A stretch of 64,000 nt of DNA from Rhodovulum strictum. Its GTDB lineage: Bacteria; Pseudomonadota; Alphaproteobacteria; Rhodobacterales; Rhodobacteraceae. The notes beneath the pieces were generated by a model. That model saw only the letters and a list, made by a program, of their open reading frames with translations, made no database searches and was not told the DNA's origin. Each line of letters opens with the position of its first letter. Position 1 is the stretch's first letter. Location: contig NZ_WJPO01000008.1 of NCBI RefSeq assembly GCF_009649175.1, positions 62,001 to 126,000 of the forward strand, given 5' to 3'. Below are positions 15,604 through 27,060 of the stretch, piece by piece. Both the position numbers and the translations under genes were made by a program.

Positions 15604-16677
15604 TTATTTCGGAACTTCGGCGGTCAGCCCCTCGACATAGAAGTTCATGCCCAGAAGCGTCGCGTCATCCGCCACCTCGCCCTCGGCCAGCCAGGGCGTG
15701 CCGTCCTGCCGGTTCAGCGGCCCGGTAAAGGCGTGATACTCGCCGCTTGCCAGCGCGGCGATCAGCGCCTCGGCCTCGGCCTTGACCTCGGCGGGCACTG
15801 CCTCCGAGATCTCGCCGATCTCGACCATGCCCGGACCGATCCCGTCCCAGGTGTCCGTGCTTTCCCAGGTGCCGTCGATCACCGCCTGAACGCGGTCGAT
15901 GTAATAGGGCGACCAGTTGTCGATGATCGAGGAGATCCGCGGTTTCGGCGCATATTCGGCCATGTCCGAGGCCTGCCCGAAAGTATAGACATTGCCCGCC
16001 CGCTCGGCCGCGGCCTGCGGCGCGGTCGAGTCGGTGTGCTGAAGGATCACATCGGCCCCTTGTTCGATAAGTGCAGTTGCCGCATCGGCCTCCTTGGCCG
16101 GATCGAACCAGGTATAGGCCCAGACGATCTTGAACTGGACGTCGGGATTGACTTGTTTTGCATGGATGTAGGCGGCGTTGATCCCCTGGATCACCTCGGG
16201 GATCGGATAGGCGCCGATATAGCCGATGATGTTCGATTCCGTCATGCGCCCGGCGATCAGACCCTGCACCGCGCGGCCTTCGTAGAAGCGGGCGGAATAG
16301 GTGCTGACATTGTCGGCGCGCTTGTAGCCGGTGGCGTGCTCGAATTTCACATTGGGGAATTTCTGCGCGACATTGATGACCGGATCCATGTAGCCGAACG
16401 AGGTCGCAAAGATCAGATCCGCCCCCGACAGCGCCATCTGGGTCATCACCCGCTCGGCATCCGCGCCTTCGGGCACGCTTTCCTGATAGACGGTTTCCAC
16501 CGCATCGCCGAACTGCGCCTCGATCGCCAGCCGGCCCTTGTCATGTTCATAGGTCCAACCGCCATCGCCGATCGGGCCGACATAGACGAAGCCGACCTTG
16601 ATCTTGTCCTGGGCAGCCGCGGCCCCGGCAAGGCCCAACGCGAAGGCAGCCGAGGCAAGGAGTGTTCTGCGGTTCAT
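15604..16677 (-). CDS. BMP-family ABC transporter substrate-binding protein (purine nucleoside type)
   Basis: 357 residues with a signal peptide (about 1-22, cut after AAAAQ). The Bmp/PnrA-like fold begins KIKVGFVYVGPIGDGGWTYEHDKGR; the FATSFGYMDPV and IGYIGAYPIPEVIQGINA segments are characteristic. Bmp proteins bind purine nucleosides or related compounds in the periplasm. It is the last gene of a complete four-gene importer transcribed ATPase, permease, permease, binding protein. Because the binding protein is at the end, it may also have its own promoter. Ligand not determinable here. Confidence 0.9.
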   Translation of the reverse strand: MNRRTLLASAAFALGLAGAAAAQDKIKVGFVYVGPIGDGGWTYEHDKGRLAIEAQFGDAVETVYQESVPEGADAERVMTQMALSGADLIFATSFGYMDPVINVAQKFPNVKFEHATGYKRADNVSTYSARFYEGRAVQGLIAGRMTESNIIGYIGAYPIPEVIQGINAAYIHAKQVNPDVQFKIVWAYTWFDPAKEADAATALIEQGADVILQHTDSTAPQAAAERAGNVYTFGQASDMAEYAPKPRISSIIDNWSPYYIDRVQAVIDGTWESTDTWDGIGPGMVEIGEISEAVPAEVKAEAEALIAALASGEYHAFTGPLNRQDGTPWLAEGEVADDATLLGMNFYVEGLTAEVPK

Positions 16678-16731
16678 GGATCGTGATCTCCCGTGTTGGC
16701 GGCGGCTGACGGGCCGCCGGTTGGCAAGGCC

Positions 16732-17664
16732 TCAATTCGAGGCGTGGAACACCCGGCCCAGCGAGGCGGGCGCGTTCAGTGCCGCGCGGCCCCGGTCGGC
16801 CGACATGATGACGAGCACAAGGATCGTTACCAGATAGGGCGAGGCGGACAAGAGTTCGACCGGAACGGCAACGCCTGCGGCTTGCAGGTTCAGTTGCAGC
16901 ACCGCCACCCCGCCGAACAGATAGGCACCCAGCAGTACCCGCCCCGCCCGCCAGCTGGCAAAGACCACTATGGCCAGCGCGATCCAGCCTGCGCCCGCGG
17001 TCATGCCTTCGGTCCATTGCGGCACGCGGATCAGGCTGAGATAGGCCCCCCCCAGCCCCGCGCAGGCACCGCCAAAGGCGATGGCGGCCAGCCGGATGCG
17101 CACCACGTGATAGCCCAGCGCATGGGCCGCGTCGTGGTTTTCGCCCACCGCGCGCAGGATCAGCCCGGGCCGCGTGAAGCGCAGGAAGACCCAGACCGCG
17201 ACTACCAGCCCAAGGCTGAGATAGACGATCAGATCGTGGGAAAACAGGATGCGGCCCAGAACCGGGATATCGGCCAGCGGACCCAGATCGGGTTTCGCCA
17301 TCGCGGGGGGCTTGATGCCGACATAGCCCTGCCCGATCAGCGCCGAAAAACCCAGCCCGAACAGCGTCAGCGCCAGCCCCGTCGCCACCTGGTTCGACAT
17401 AAGCACCTGGGTCAGGAAGCCGAAGACCAGCGACAGCGCCGCCCCCCCGAGCATCGCCGCCAGAAAGCCCAGGACAGGGCTTCCGGTCTCGACCGCGATG
17501 GCAAAGCCGCAGATCGCGCCGGTGATCATCATGCCCTCGACGCCTAGGTTCAGGACGCCCGATTTCTCGACCACCAGTTCGCCGATCGCGGCCAGCAGGA
17601 TCGGCGTCGCCGCCACCATCAGCGAGGCCGCCAGCACCGCCGGATTGATCGCGGACAGATCCAT
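16732..17664 (-). CDS. ABC transporter permease (BMP/nucleoside importer, second subunit)
   Basis: 310 residues, about eight or nine membrane segments, BPD_transp_2-type permease with GVLNLGVEGMMITGAICGF near residue 40, the signature loop of this group. The ATG at 17664 shares its A with the stop codon of the upstream permease (TGATG), showing translational coupling. Together they form the membrane channel of the nucleoside-type importer. Confidence 0.88.
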   Translation of the reverse strand: MDLSAINPAVLAASLMVAATPILLAAIGELVVEKSGVLNLGVEGMMITGAICGFAIAVETGSPVLGFLAAMLGGAALSLVFGFLTQVLMSNQVATGLALTLFGLGFSALIGQGYVGIKPPAMAKPDLGPLADIPVLGRILFSHDLIVYLSLGLVVAVWVFLRFTRPGLILRAVGENHDAAHALGYHVVRIRLAAIAFGGACAGLGGAYLSLIRVPQWTEGMTAGAGWIALAIVVFASWRAGRVLLGAYLFGGVAVLQLNLQAAGVAVPVELLSASPYLVTILVLVIMSADRGRAALNAPASLGRVFHASN

Positions 17665-18749
17665 CAGGCAACCCTCCGCCGCCCAAGGCGAATGTGGTAA
17701 TTGGACAAGACATCGACCCCCAGCAGGAAGAAAAGCAACATTCCCTGAAAGGCCTGGATTGCAGCAGCCGGGATGCCAAGCATGAATTGTGCAAGCTCGC
17801 CGCCGATATAGGTCAGCGCCATCAAGAGCCCCGCCAGCAGGATTCCGACCGGATGCAGCCGCCCCAGGAAGGCGACGATGATCGCGGTGAAGCCATAGCC
17901 CTGGTTGAAGCCGATATTGACCCGCCCGGCCGGCCCCGACACCTCGAACATGCCCGCAAGCCCCGCCAGCGCCCCCGACAGCCCCAGGCAGATCAGCACC
18001 AGCGCGTTCGGATTGACACCCGCAAAGCGCGCGGCGCGGGGGCTCTGGCCCGCCAGCCGGATCTGAAAGCCCAGCATGTGCCGGGTCAACATCACATAGG
18101 CCGCGATGACCGCGATGAAGGCGGCGGCGACGCCCCAATGCATGCCGGTGCCCGCGATCAGTTCGGTATTGGCCGCCGCCGGATAATGCTGAAGGTTGCG
18201 GCTGCCCGGAAAGCCGCCGCCCTCGGGGTTCTTCATAAGCCCCAGCGCCATCGCGGCCAGCACCTGCTCGGCCACATAGACCAGCAGCAGCGAGACGAGG
18301 ATTTCGTTGGTGCGGAACCGCGTCTTGAGGATCGCCGGGATCATCGCCCAGGCCCAGCCGCCCAGCGCCCCGGCCAGCACCATCAGCGGGAACAGGAACC
18401 ACGCATCCAGCGGGTAAAGCGCCAGTGCCACGCCCGCCCCCGCAAGCGCGCCCATGATGTATTGCCCCTCGGCGCCGATGTTCCAGATGCCCGCGCGAAA
18501 GCCCAGCGACAGCCCCGTGGCGATCAGGATCAACGGCCCCGCCTTTACCAGCAATTGCGGGCGCGAATAGCTGGCGAACTGTTCGTTGAACAGCGGATCC
18601 CAGAAGATCGTGCGGATCGCCACGACCGGATCCTTGCCCAGTGCGGCGAACATCAGCCCGCCCGCCACCATGGTCAGCGCCACGGCAAGAACCGGGGTGG
18701 CCACCGTCCAGATGCGCGAGGGCTGGGGGCGTTTTTCAAGGCGGATCAT
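17664..18749 (-). CDS. ABC transporter permease (BMP/nucleoside importer, first subunit)
   Basis: 361 residues, polytopic. The BPD_transp_2 signature GIWNIGAEGQYIMGALAGAGVAL lies near residue 95. The N-terminus (KRPQPSRIWTVATPVLAVAL) is a short cytoplasmic stretch and first membrane segment. It starts 9 nt after the ATPase gene and overlaps the next permease by one base. It pairs with that permease as a heterodimer in the BMP-type importer. Confidence 0.88.
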   Translation of the reverse strand: MIRLEKRPQPSRIWTVATPVLAVALTMVAGGLMFAALGKDPVVAIRTIFWDPLFNEQFASYSRPQLLVKAGPLILIATGLSLGFRAGIWNIGAEGQYIMGALAGAGVALALYPLDAWFLFPLMVLAGALGGWAWAMIPAILKTRFRTNEILVSLLLVYVAEQVLAAMALGLMKNPEGGGFPGSRNLQHYPAAANTELIAGTGMHWGVAAAFIAVIAAYVMLTRHMLGFQIRLAGQSPRAARFAGVNPNALVLICLGLSGALAGLAGMFEVSGPAGRVNIGFNQGYGFTAIIVAFLGRLHPVGILLAGLLMALTYIGGELAQFMLGIPAAAIQAFQGMLLFFLLGVDVLSNYHIRLGRRRVA

Positions 18750-18758
18750 GGCTGCCCC

Positions 18759-20279
18759 CTAGTCGGCCACATGGGCCACCTCCATGTCATGCGCGCCGCC
18801 CAGCATCAGGCCGATTTCCTCCAGCGTCAGGCCCTGCGCGGGGCGCGGGGGGGACAGCCGACCTTCGTTCAGCGCGGCGAAGCGGTCCGAGATCTCCATC
18901 AGCTCGTCCAGATCCTGGCTGATGACGATGACCGCCGCGCCCGCTTGCGCGAGATCAAGCAGCGCCTGCCGGATCGCGGCGGCCGCCGCCGCATCGACGC
19001 CCCAGGTCGGCTGGTTCACGACCAGAACCTCGGGGCGCTGCAAGACCTCGCGGCCGATGACGAATTTCTGAAGGTTGCCCCCCGAAAGCGAGCGCGCGGC
19101 ATTGCCCGGCCCCGGCGTGCGCACGTCGAAATCCGCGATCACCCTTTCGGCAAAGGCGCGCGTCGCGGGCCAGTTCAGGAAACCGCGCGCGGCCAGCCCT
19201 TCGCGGATCGCGGCGGTCAGCAGCGCGTTTTCGGTCAGGCTCATGTCTGGCGCGGCGGCATGGCCCAGCCGTTCCTCGGGCGCGGCCAGCACCGCGATGC
19301 GCCGCCGCGGGCTTGGCCCCAGCGCCCCGATCGGCCGCCCCTTGAGCCGCACCGCCCCCGGCGTGACCGGCGTCTCGCCCGAAAGCGCGGCCAGCAATTC
19401 GTCCTGCCCATTGCCCGCGACCCCACCGACGCCCAGGATCTCGCCCGCGCGGACGCTGAACGAGATGTCGCGCAGCGATGTGCCGAACGGCGTGGCCGAG
19501 GGCAGCGACAGCCCCGTGACCTCTAGCACCACCTCGCCGGGGCTGCCGCCCGCCCGAGCAGGCGTGTCAAGCCGCGCGCCCACCATCATCTCGGCCAGAT
19601 CCGCGGCGCTTTTCTCGCGCGGGATGCAGCTTTCGACAACGCGACCGCGGCGCAGGATCGTCGCCCGGTCGCAGAGCGTGCGGATTTCCTCGAGCTTGTG
19701 CGAGATGTAAAGGATCGCGGTCCCCTCGGCGGCCAGTTTCCTGAGCGTTGCGAACAGGATCGACACCTCTTGCGGGGTCAGCACGCTGGTCGGTTCGTCC
19801 ATGATCAGCAGCTTGGGATCCTGAAGCAGGCAGCGGATGATCTCGACCCGCTGGCGTTCGCCGGCGGACAGATCGCCGACCAGCCGCGCGGGGTTCAGCG
19901 GCAGGCCATAGGTTTCGCTGACCGCGCGGATCCGGGCGGCAAGCTGGCGCATCGGCGGCGGCGTCTCCATGCCCAGCGCGATGTTCTCGGCCACGCTGAG
20001 CGCGTCGAACAGGCTGAAATGCTGGAACACCATCGCCACGCCCGCCTTGCGTGCCGCACTGGGTTCGGCGGGCGCATAGGCCCGGCCGCGCAGCGTCATG
20101 CCACCCGCATCCGGCTGCACAAGGCCGTAGATCATCTTGACGAGGGTGGATTTCCCCGCGCCGTTCTCGCCCAGAAGCGCGTGGATTTCGCCTTCGGCGA
20201 TATCGAAGCTGACGCGATCATTGGCGACCACCCCGGGATAGGCCCTGGTCAGGCCCTCGACTTTCAGTAGTGCTGTCAC
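18759..20279 (-). CDS. ABC transporter ATP-binding protein with two ABC domains (BMP/nucleoside importer)
   Basis: 506 residues with two ATPase domains. Domain 1 (about 1-240): Walker A GENGAGKST, signature LSAGERQRVEI, Walker B LLIMDEPTS. Domain 2 (about 255-500): a degenerate Walker A (GVAGNGQDELL) and LSGGNLQKFVIGRE, as in the RbsA/NupO-type proteins where the second site is weak. It energises the two permeases downstream. First gene of the importer operon; the upstream 20280-20554 holds no clear promoter that I could fix. Confidence 0.9.
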   Translation of the reverse strand: MTALLKVEGLTRAYPGVVANDRVSFDIAEGEIHALLGENGAGKSTLVKMIYGLVQPDAGGMTLRGRAYAPAEPSAARKAGVAMVFQHFSLFDALSVAENIALGMETPPPMRQLAARIRAVSETYGLPLNPARLVGDLSAGERQRVEIIRCLLQDPKLLIMDEPTSVLTPQEVSILFATLRKLAAEGTAILYISHKLEEIRTLCDRATILRRGRVVESCIPREKSAADLAEMMVGARLDTPARAGGSPGEVVLEVTGLSLPSATPFGTSLRDISFSVRAGEILGVGGVAGNGQDELLAALSGETPVTPGAVRLKGRPIGALGPSPRRRIAVLAAPEERLGHAAAPDMSLTENALLTAAIREGLAARGFLNWPATRAFAERVIADFDVRTPGPGNAARSLSGGNLQKFVIGREVLQRPEVLVVNQPTWGVDAAAAAAIRQALLDLAQAGAAVIVISQDLDELMEISDRFAALNEGRLSPPRPAQGLTLEEIGLMLGGAHDMEVAHVAD

Positions 20280-20462
20280 CCGGCGGCGTCCCCAGCGGTC
20301 CTTGCTTCCTTTCGTCTACTAGACCGACCGTGCGCCCCCCTGCAACGGTCTCGGGCCGCATCCGGCCCGCAACCCGCCCGGATCGTCGGCATCTGCCCAC
20401 AAAACGATCACCCGCCATGGGCGCAAGCAGGCCAGCCAGTTCCGCGCGGCATGAGGGCCCCC

Positions 20463-20497
20463 AGGACGCGGCGCATCGTTTCCTTGAGGTTTTCCTG
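20463..20497 (-). pseudogene. 35-bp near-copy of an internal rpoD segment
   Basis: 31 of 35 bases match rpoD positions 21117-21151: a 9-bp block AGGACGCGG, six variable bases, then 20 identical bases, with the same spacing. Read on the minus strand both encode QENLKET followed by similar residues (TTRVLASL in rpoD, MRRVLGAL here). The copy lies beyond the GIY-YIG gene that follows rpoD and has no start of its own. It is best read as a remnant of a duplicated or displaced rpoD piece. The rest of 20280-20536 holds nothing else recognisable. Confidence 0.55.
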
Positions 20498-20536
20498 CGG
20501 TCGGCGGGGTAGACGGTGCGCGACGGGAAGGGGGGC

Positions 20537-20554
20537 GGTGGGTTGGCACCCACC
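20537..20554. repeat. REP-like hairpin after the GIY-YIG gene
   Basis: GGTGGGT-tggc-ACCCACC, a perfect 7-bp stem directly after the GIY-YIG stop codon. On the minus strand it reads TAGGGTGGGTGCCAACCCAC, similar to short REP-like palindromes seen in many proteobacteria (general knowledge). No T-run follows, so it is a weak terminator at best. Confidence 0.45.
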
Positions 20555-20878
20555 CTACGCCTTCTCGGGCCGCGTCCTTTGCAGCACCCGTCTATGCGTC
20601 TTGTTATAGCCTATTTCCGGATCGTTCGAACGCAGGGCAATGATGAACTCGGATTCCTTGCGCGAGATCTCTGCCTTGTCGTCGCTTTCAAACAGTATTT
20701 CCTTTCGCAACGAGAAGTCGCGCAACTCCTCAACAGAGAAGTCGGCCTCGACATCCAGCACATTCCAGGAGCCGAAATACCGCAGGGAATGGCCGGGCTC
20801 GCCTATGTCCTTGCCAACATAGATTTTCCCGTTGGGGAAGGAGATTTTATAGACCACATATCGGAGCTTCCGCGGCAT
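20555..20878 (-). CDS. Small GIY-YIG nuclease domain protein
   Basis: 107 residues. The fold is seen in YVVYKISFPNGKIYVGKD (GIY and YIG strands, here VVY and YVG), with the later RKESEFIIAL glutamate helix and GYNKT asparagine. No extra DNA-binding domain is present, so it is a stand-alone nuclease module. By hand count the gene is about 53% GC, well below its neighbours, which suggests transfer. It sits directly downstream of rpoD on the same strand, with a 39-nt gap, and an rpoD-like remnant lies beyond it. Homing-type behaviour is possible but not shown. Confidence 0.75.
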   Translation of the reverse strand: MPRKLRYVVYKISFPNGKIYVGKDIGEPGHSLRYFGSWNVLDVEADFSVEELRDFSLRKEILFESDDKAEISRKESEFIIALRSNDPEIGYNKTHRRVLQRTRPEKA

Positions 20879-20917
20879 GTCAGCAAATGGATCGGGCGTA
20901 GCTTGCTCGTGTCAATC

Positions 20918-22906
<1,989 letters not shown>

Positions 22907-23001
22907 GGAGTGCTCCTTGCGGGGGAGGCTGATTCGTTCAGGCTACTGGACCCGACTCATTAGCGCGAATCATCGGGAAGGCCACCCGATTCCCCTGGTT
23001 G

Positions 23002-24990
23002 TCACGACGTTTCCCGACCTCCTGCGCCCGGAATGCGTCGCTTTCCGCGGCTGTAGTCGATTCGTTCCAGCAATTCGTCAAAGGCGTCCTTCTCGTCGCG
23101 GCTGATCCGGGCGCCGTTCGGCCCGATCTGGAAGTCGGTTCGATCCTCGGTCTGCTTGCGGCCCGCGCGGTTGCGCGCCTCGGCCGCCTGGCCCAGACGC
23201 CAGGTCAGCCCCTCGTCCGCCAGACCCTGAAGATCGTGCATCGCTTCCTCGATCTCCCGTTCCGCACCCCGCTCTGCCGACAGTTTGGCCAGTTCCTCGG
23301 CCAGACACAGCGCAGCCTTGGTGGCATCACCGGGGTCGCGGATCGGCGGTGCTATGCGGACATGGCCGAGCGCATGCAGCTTTTCAAGGGGCGCGGCGCC
23401 GACACGGGCCGTCAGCGCGGCGCGGAATGCCGCAGGCGCGTCATGCGGCGTGGCATGGGCCTCGGCCAGAAGCGCGGCCAGCAGGCGCGCGTGTTCGGCA
23501 GAGGCGCAGTCCAGCCGTTCCAGTTCGCTTTCGAATTCGGGGATCAGCGCGGGATGGGCGATCAGCGTGGCCAGGATCACCGCCTCGCGCAGTTCTTCCT
23601 CGAACCGCGCGGGGGCGGCGACCAGCGCCGAGCCGCGCGTGCTGGGGCGCGGGGCGGCGGGGGCCGGGCGCCCCTTCCATTCGCCCTTGCGGGCTGGGCT
23701 GCGGGCGGGGCGGAACAGGGCCCAGCGCAGGCGGTTGATCTCGTCGCCGTAATGGCGCCGCAGCGAGGGATCCTTGATCCGGACCAGCGCCTGACGCAGG
23801 TCGCGGTCCAGCGCGGCGCGGCGTTCGGGGCTGTCAAAGGATTTGCCCTCGGTCTCGCGCTCCCACAACAGTTGCACCATCGGGCGCGCGGCCTCGATCA
23901 GCTTGCCCATGGCCCCCGCCCCGCCGCTGCGGATCACGTCATCGGGATCCTGCCCGGGCGGCATCAGGGCAAAGCGCAGCGCATGGCCCGCCTCTAGCAG
24001 CGGCAGCGCCAGGTCGATCAGGCGGCGCGCGGCATTGATCCCCGCCTTGTCGCCGTCAAGCGCGATCACCGGCTCGGGATGGATGCGCCAGAGCAGGTGC
24101 AACTGCGCCTCGGTGATCGCGGTGCCCAGGGGGGCCACCGCCGCCGGGAACCCCGCCTCGACCAGCGCGATCACGTCCATGTAGCCCTCGGCCACGATCA
24201 GCGGCTGGCCCTTGCCCGCCGCCTCGCGCGCGGGGCCGTGGTTGTAAAGGTTCAGCCCCTTGTCGAACAGCTCGGTCTGCGGCGAGTTCAGGTATTTCGC
24301 GCCATCCGCCGGGTCCATCGCCCGGCCGCCAAAGGCGATGGCACGCCCGCGCGCGTCGCGGATCGGGAACAGGATGCGGTTGCGGAAGATGTCATAGGGT
24401 GTGCCCCCGCGGTCGGAGGGCCGCGCCAGCCCCGCCCCCAGGATCAGATCCTCGGCGACGCCGCGGCTGCGCAGATGTTCCCACAGCCCCTGCCAGCCCG
24501 GCGGGGCAAAGCCGATTTCCCAACGGTCGCGCGCCGCCTCGTCCAGCCCGCGCCGGTCGAGATAGGCCCGCGCCTCGGCCGCCGCAGCGCTGCGCAACTG
24601 CATGCGGTAATGGCGCAGCGCCTGTTCCATCACCTCGGCCAGTTGCGCGCGGCGGTCGGCCTTTTGCTGCGCCTGCGGATCGCGCGCGGGCATCTGCATG
24701 CCGGCCTCGCGCGCGAGGATCTCGACCGCTTCCATGAATCCGATATTCTCGGTCTCGCGCAGGAACGAGATCGCGTCGCCCTTCGCGTGGCAGCCGAAGC
24801 AGTAGTAATAGCCCTTGCGGTCATCGACATGGAAACTGGCGGTCCGTTCCTCGTGGAACGGACAGGGCGCCCACAGATCGCCCTTGCCCTGATTCGACTT
24901 GCGCAGATCCCAGGTGACCTTGCGGCCGACCACACCCGCCAGCGACACGCGGCTGCGCAATTCTTCGAGGAATCCGGGGGGCAGGCTCAT
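23002..24990 (-). CDS. dnaG: DNA primase DnaG
   Basis: 662 residues. The N-terminal CHC2 zinc finger (CPFH ... CFGCH, about residues 42-68) binds single-stranded template; the catalytic core follows with the TOPRIM VAEGYMDV (about residue 265) and ALDGDKAG (about 310) acidic motifs; the C-terminal part (from about 470) should bind DnaB. It makes RNA primers for replication. It precedes rpoD, as in many bacteria. The C-terminus is rich in charged residues and ends near the rpoD promoter region. Confidence 0.97.
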   Translation of the reverse strand: MSLPPGFLEELRSRVSLAGVVGRKVTWDLRKSNQGKGDLWAPCPFHEERTASFHVDDRKGYYYCFGCHAKGDAISFLRETENIGFMEAVEILAREAGMQMPARDPQAQQKADRRAQLAEVMEQALRHYRMQLRSAAAAEARAYLDRRGLDEAARDRWEIGFAPPGWQGLWEHLRSRGVAEDLILGAGLARPSDRGGTPYDIFRNRILFPIRDARGRAIAFGGRAMDPADGAKYLNSPQTELFDKGLNLYNHGPAREAAGKGQPLIVAEGYMDVIALVEAGFPAAVAPLGTAITEAQLHLLWRIHPEPVIALDGDKAGINAARRLIDLALPLLEAGHALRFALMPPGQDPDDVIRSGGAGAMGKLIEAARPMVQLLWERETEGKSFDSPERRAALDRDLRQALVRIKDPSLRRHYGDEINRLRWALFRPARSPARKGEWKGRPAPAAPRPSTRGSALVAAPARFEEELREAVILATLIAHPALIPEFESELERLDCASAEHARLLAALLAEAHATPHDAPAAFRAALTARVGAAPLEKLHALGHVRIAPPIRDPGDATKAALCLAEELAKLSAERGAEREIEEAMHDLQGLADEGLTWRLGQAAEARNRAGRKQTEDRTDFQIGPNGARISRDEKDAFDELLERIDYSRGKRRIPGAGGRETS

Positions 24991-25248
24991 GGCGCATTAT
25001 ATCGGGCGCGGGCGGGGTTCTGTCCAGTCGCCCTGCGGCCCTGTGCAACGCCTGTCCCGTCCCCGGCGGGCGATTGTCCCGGGGCGAACCACAATGCCGG
25101 AGAACGGCCGCAAAAACGCACGGATTCGGCCGAAGATTCACCTGAACGCAAGGTTTTCCGCCTCAATTTCGCCCCGGATTGCCCATCATACTGCGCCCGC
25201 GCGGTGTGTGCCAAACCGGCCCGCATGGCTCAGAGACCGAGGATATTG

Positions 25249-27060
25249 ATGATGTCGATCGTTCCGAAAACTTGCGGCGCCCCGGCAGGCCGGGGCTGGC
25301 GTGGCGCCCTGAACCGGCGGCTTGCCCGGTTCCGGCGGGACGAGGACGGGGGGCTGATCGCCTTCTCGCTGTTCATCCTCGTGGCGATGCTGCTGACCGC
25401 CGGGCTGGCAATCGACTTCATGCGCTACGAATCAACGCGATCGCGGCTTCAGAACACGATGGACCGCGCGGTGCTGGCCGCCGCCAGCCTCAGCCAGACA
25501 CAGGACGCCGAGGCGGTGGTGCGGGACTATTTCGAGAAGGCCGGGCTTGCCGACTATCTCGGCCCGATCTCGGTCGACGAGGAAAAGGCCGCCGGGATAA
25601 CCTCGTACCGCAAGGTGCGCGTCACCGCCGGGGCGACCTTGCGGCCGATCTTCCTGTCCTTCATCGGCATGGAGGAAATGCCGGTCATCACCAGCAGTTC
25701 AGCCGAAGAAGGCATCAGCGATCTCGAGATCTCGATGGTGCTGGACGTCTCGGGCTCGATGGCCTGGGCTGCCGCCTCGGGCAACACGCGGATCCATGAC
25801 CTGAAGGAGGCGGCCAAGGATTTCGTCTATCACATGCAGTGCAACCCCAACGCCAGCCGCGCCTCGGCCAAGTCGTGCGAGGTCGAGCACGGGAAGGTCT
25901 CGATCTCGATCGTGCCCTATTCCGAACAGGTGAACGCCGGTCCGCTCCTGCTGTCCCAGTTCAACGTCACCAACGAGCACAGCAGTTCCTACTGCGTCGA
26001 CTTCTCGGAAGACGATTATTCCGAAGTGAGCATGGGCAATTACGTTACCGACCCCTTGTCGGCCCTGATCCCGGCACCTCAGGACATCCTGCGCCGCACC
26101 GGCCATTTCGATCCCTGGAAATCCTACTCATCCACGCCCTCGTCCTGGACCTGCGATGTCAAAAGCGGGCGCTGGATCGCGCCACTGATCGATTCCCACC
26201 TTGCCGCCTATACGGTGATCGACGGGCTTGTTGCCGAGGGCAACACCTCGATTGATGTCGGCATGAAATGGGGGACGGCCCTGCTTGACCCCGGGCTCAG
26301 GCTTCCGGTGACGACCCTGACCGCAACACCCGTGGCCGCCGGCTCGCCCAAGACGGTGATCGACCCGAAGCTGGCCGGGCGGCCCTACAATTACGGCCAG
26401 AGCTACAACATGAAGGCCGTGGTGCTGATGACGGATGGTGTGAACACCGATCAGCATTACCTCAAGGACCAGTACCGCTCCGGCCCGTCAGAGGTCTGGC
26501 ACTACAGGAATCCGGACGGCACGCCCGGGGATCCCGTCTATTCGGTCTACAATCCCGGCACAAAAAAGTACCGCTGGGTCAACAAGAACGGCAGCACGTT
26601 CAAGACCGGCGATTTCGACAATGTCTATGTCGGCGATGCGGAAACCTGCAGCTACCAGACCGTTACCTATTACGACCCCTGGTGGCGGTTGCGGACGCGT
26701 CAGGAACTTGTCTGCACGCCCCTTCCCGTCGGGACACCCTATCAGCTGACCTTCCCCGAGGTCTGGGCGACCTTTACGACCAGATGGTACAGCCGGTTCG
26801 CCTGGCTCAGCAATCCCTTGCTCGCCCATGGCAACGCCACCAAGAACGCGCGCCTGCAAGAGATCTGCAACGCCGCGAAGAAGCAGAACATCCTCGTCTA
26901 CACGATCGGCTTCGAGGTCGGCAAGGACAGCGAGGAAGAGCGCGTCCTGCGCAGCTGCGCAACCACGGTGAACCACTTCTTCCTTGCCGACGGGCTGAAC
27001 CTGTCCGACACGTTCGGCGCCATCGCCTCGTCGCTCAATCAGTTGAGGCTGACCGAATGA
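25249..27060 (+). CDS. Tad-type pilus-associated protein with von Willebrand A domain (TadG-like)
   Basis: 603 residues. An N-terminal membrane segment (GGLIAFSLFILVAMLLTAGLA, about residues 37-57) with an upstream DEDG motif is the TadE/TadG-type leader; a vWA domain follows with the MIDAS motif DVSGSM near residue 165 and MTDGVN near 395. The start at 25249 has GAGG about 7 nt upstream; an ATG at 25225 lacks a ribosome site. TadG-like proteins are anchored pseudopilin-related factors in tight adherence systems. It overlaps the next gene by 4 nt (ATGA). The secretion ATPase and outer membrane genes of the Tad system are not in the window. Confidence 0.85.
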   Translation: MMSIVPKTCGAPAGRGWRGALNRRLARFRRDEDGGLIAFSLFILVAMLLTAGLAIDFMRYESTRSRLQNTMDRAVLAAASLSQTQDAEAVVRDYFEKAGLADYLGPISVDEEKAAGITSYRKVRVTAGATLRPIFLSFIGMEEMPVITSSSAEEGISDLEISMVLDVSGSMAWAAASGNTRIHDLKEAAKDFVYHMQCNPNASRASAKSCEVEHGKVSISIVPYSEQVNAGPLLLSQFNVTNEHSSSYCVDFSEDDYSEVSMGNYVTDPLSALIPAPQDILRRTGHFDPWKSYSSTPSSWTCDVKSGRWIAPLIDSHLAAYTVIDGLVAEGNTSIDVGMKWGTALLDPGLRLPVTTLTATPVAAGSPKTVIDPKLAGRPYNYGQSYNMKAVVLMTDGVNTDQHYLKDQYRSGPSEVWHYRNPDGTPGDPVYSVYNPGTKKYRWVNKNGSTFKTGDFDNVYVGDAETCSYQTVTYYDPWWRLRTRQELVCTPLPVGTPYQLTFPEVWATFTTRWYSRFAWLSNPLLAHGNATKNARLQEICNAAKKQNILVYTIGFEVGKDSEEERVLRSCATTVNHFFLADGLNLSDTFGAIASSLNQLRLTE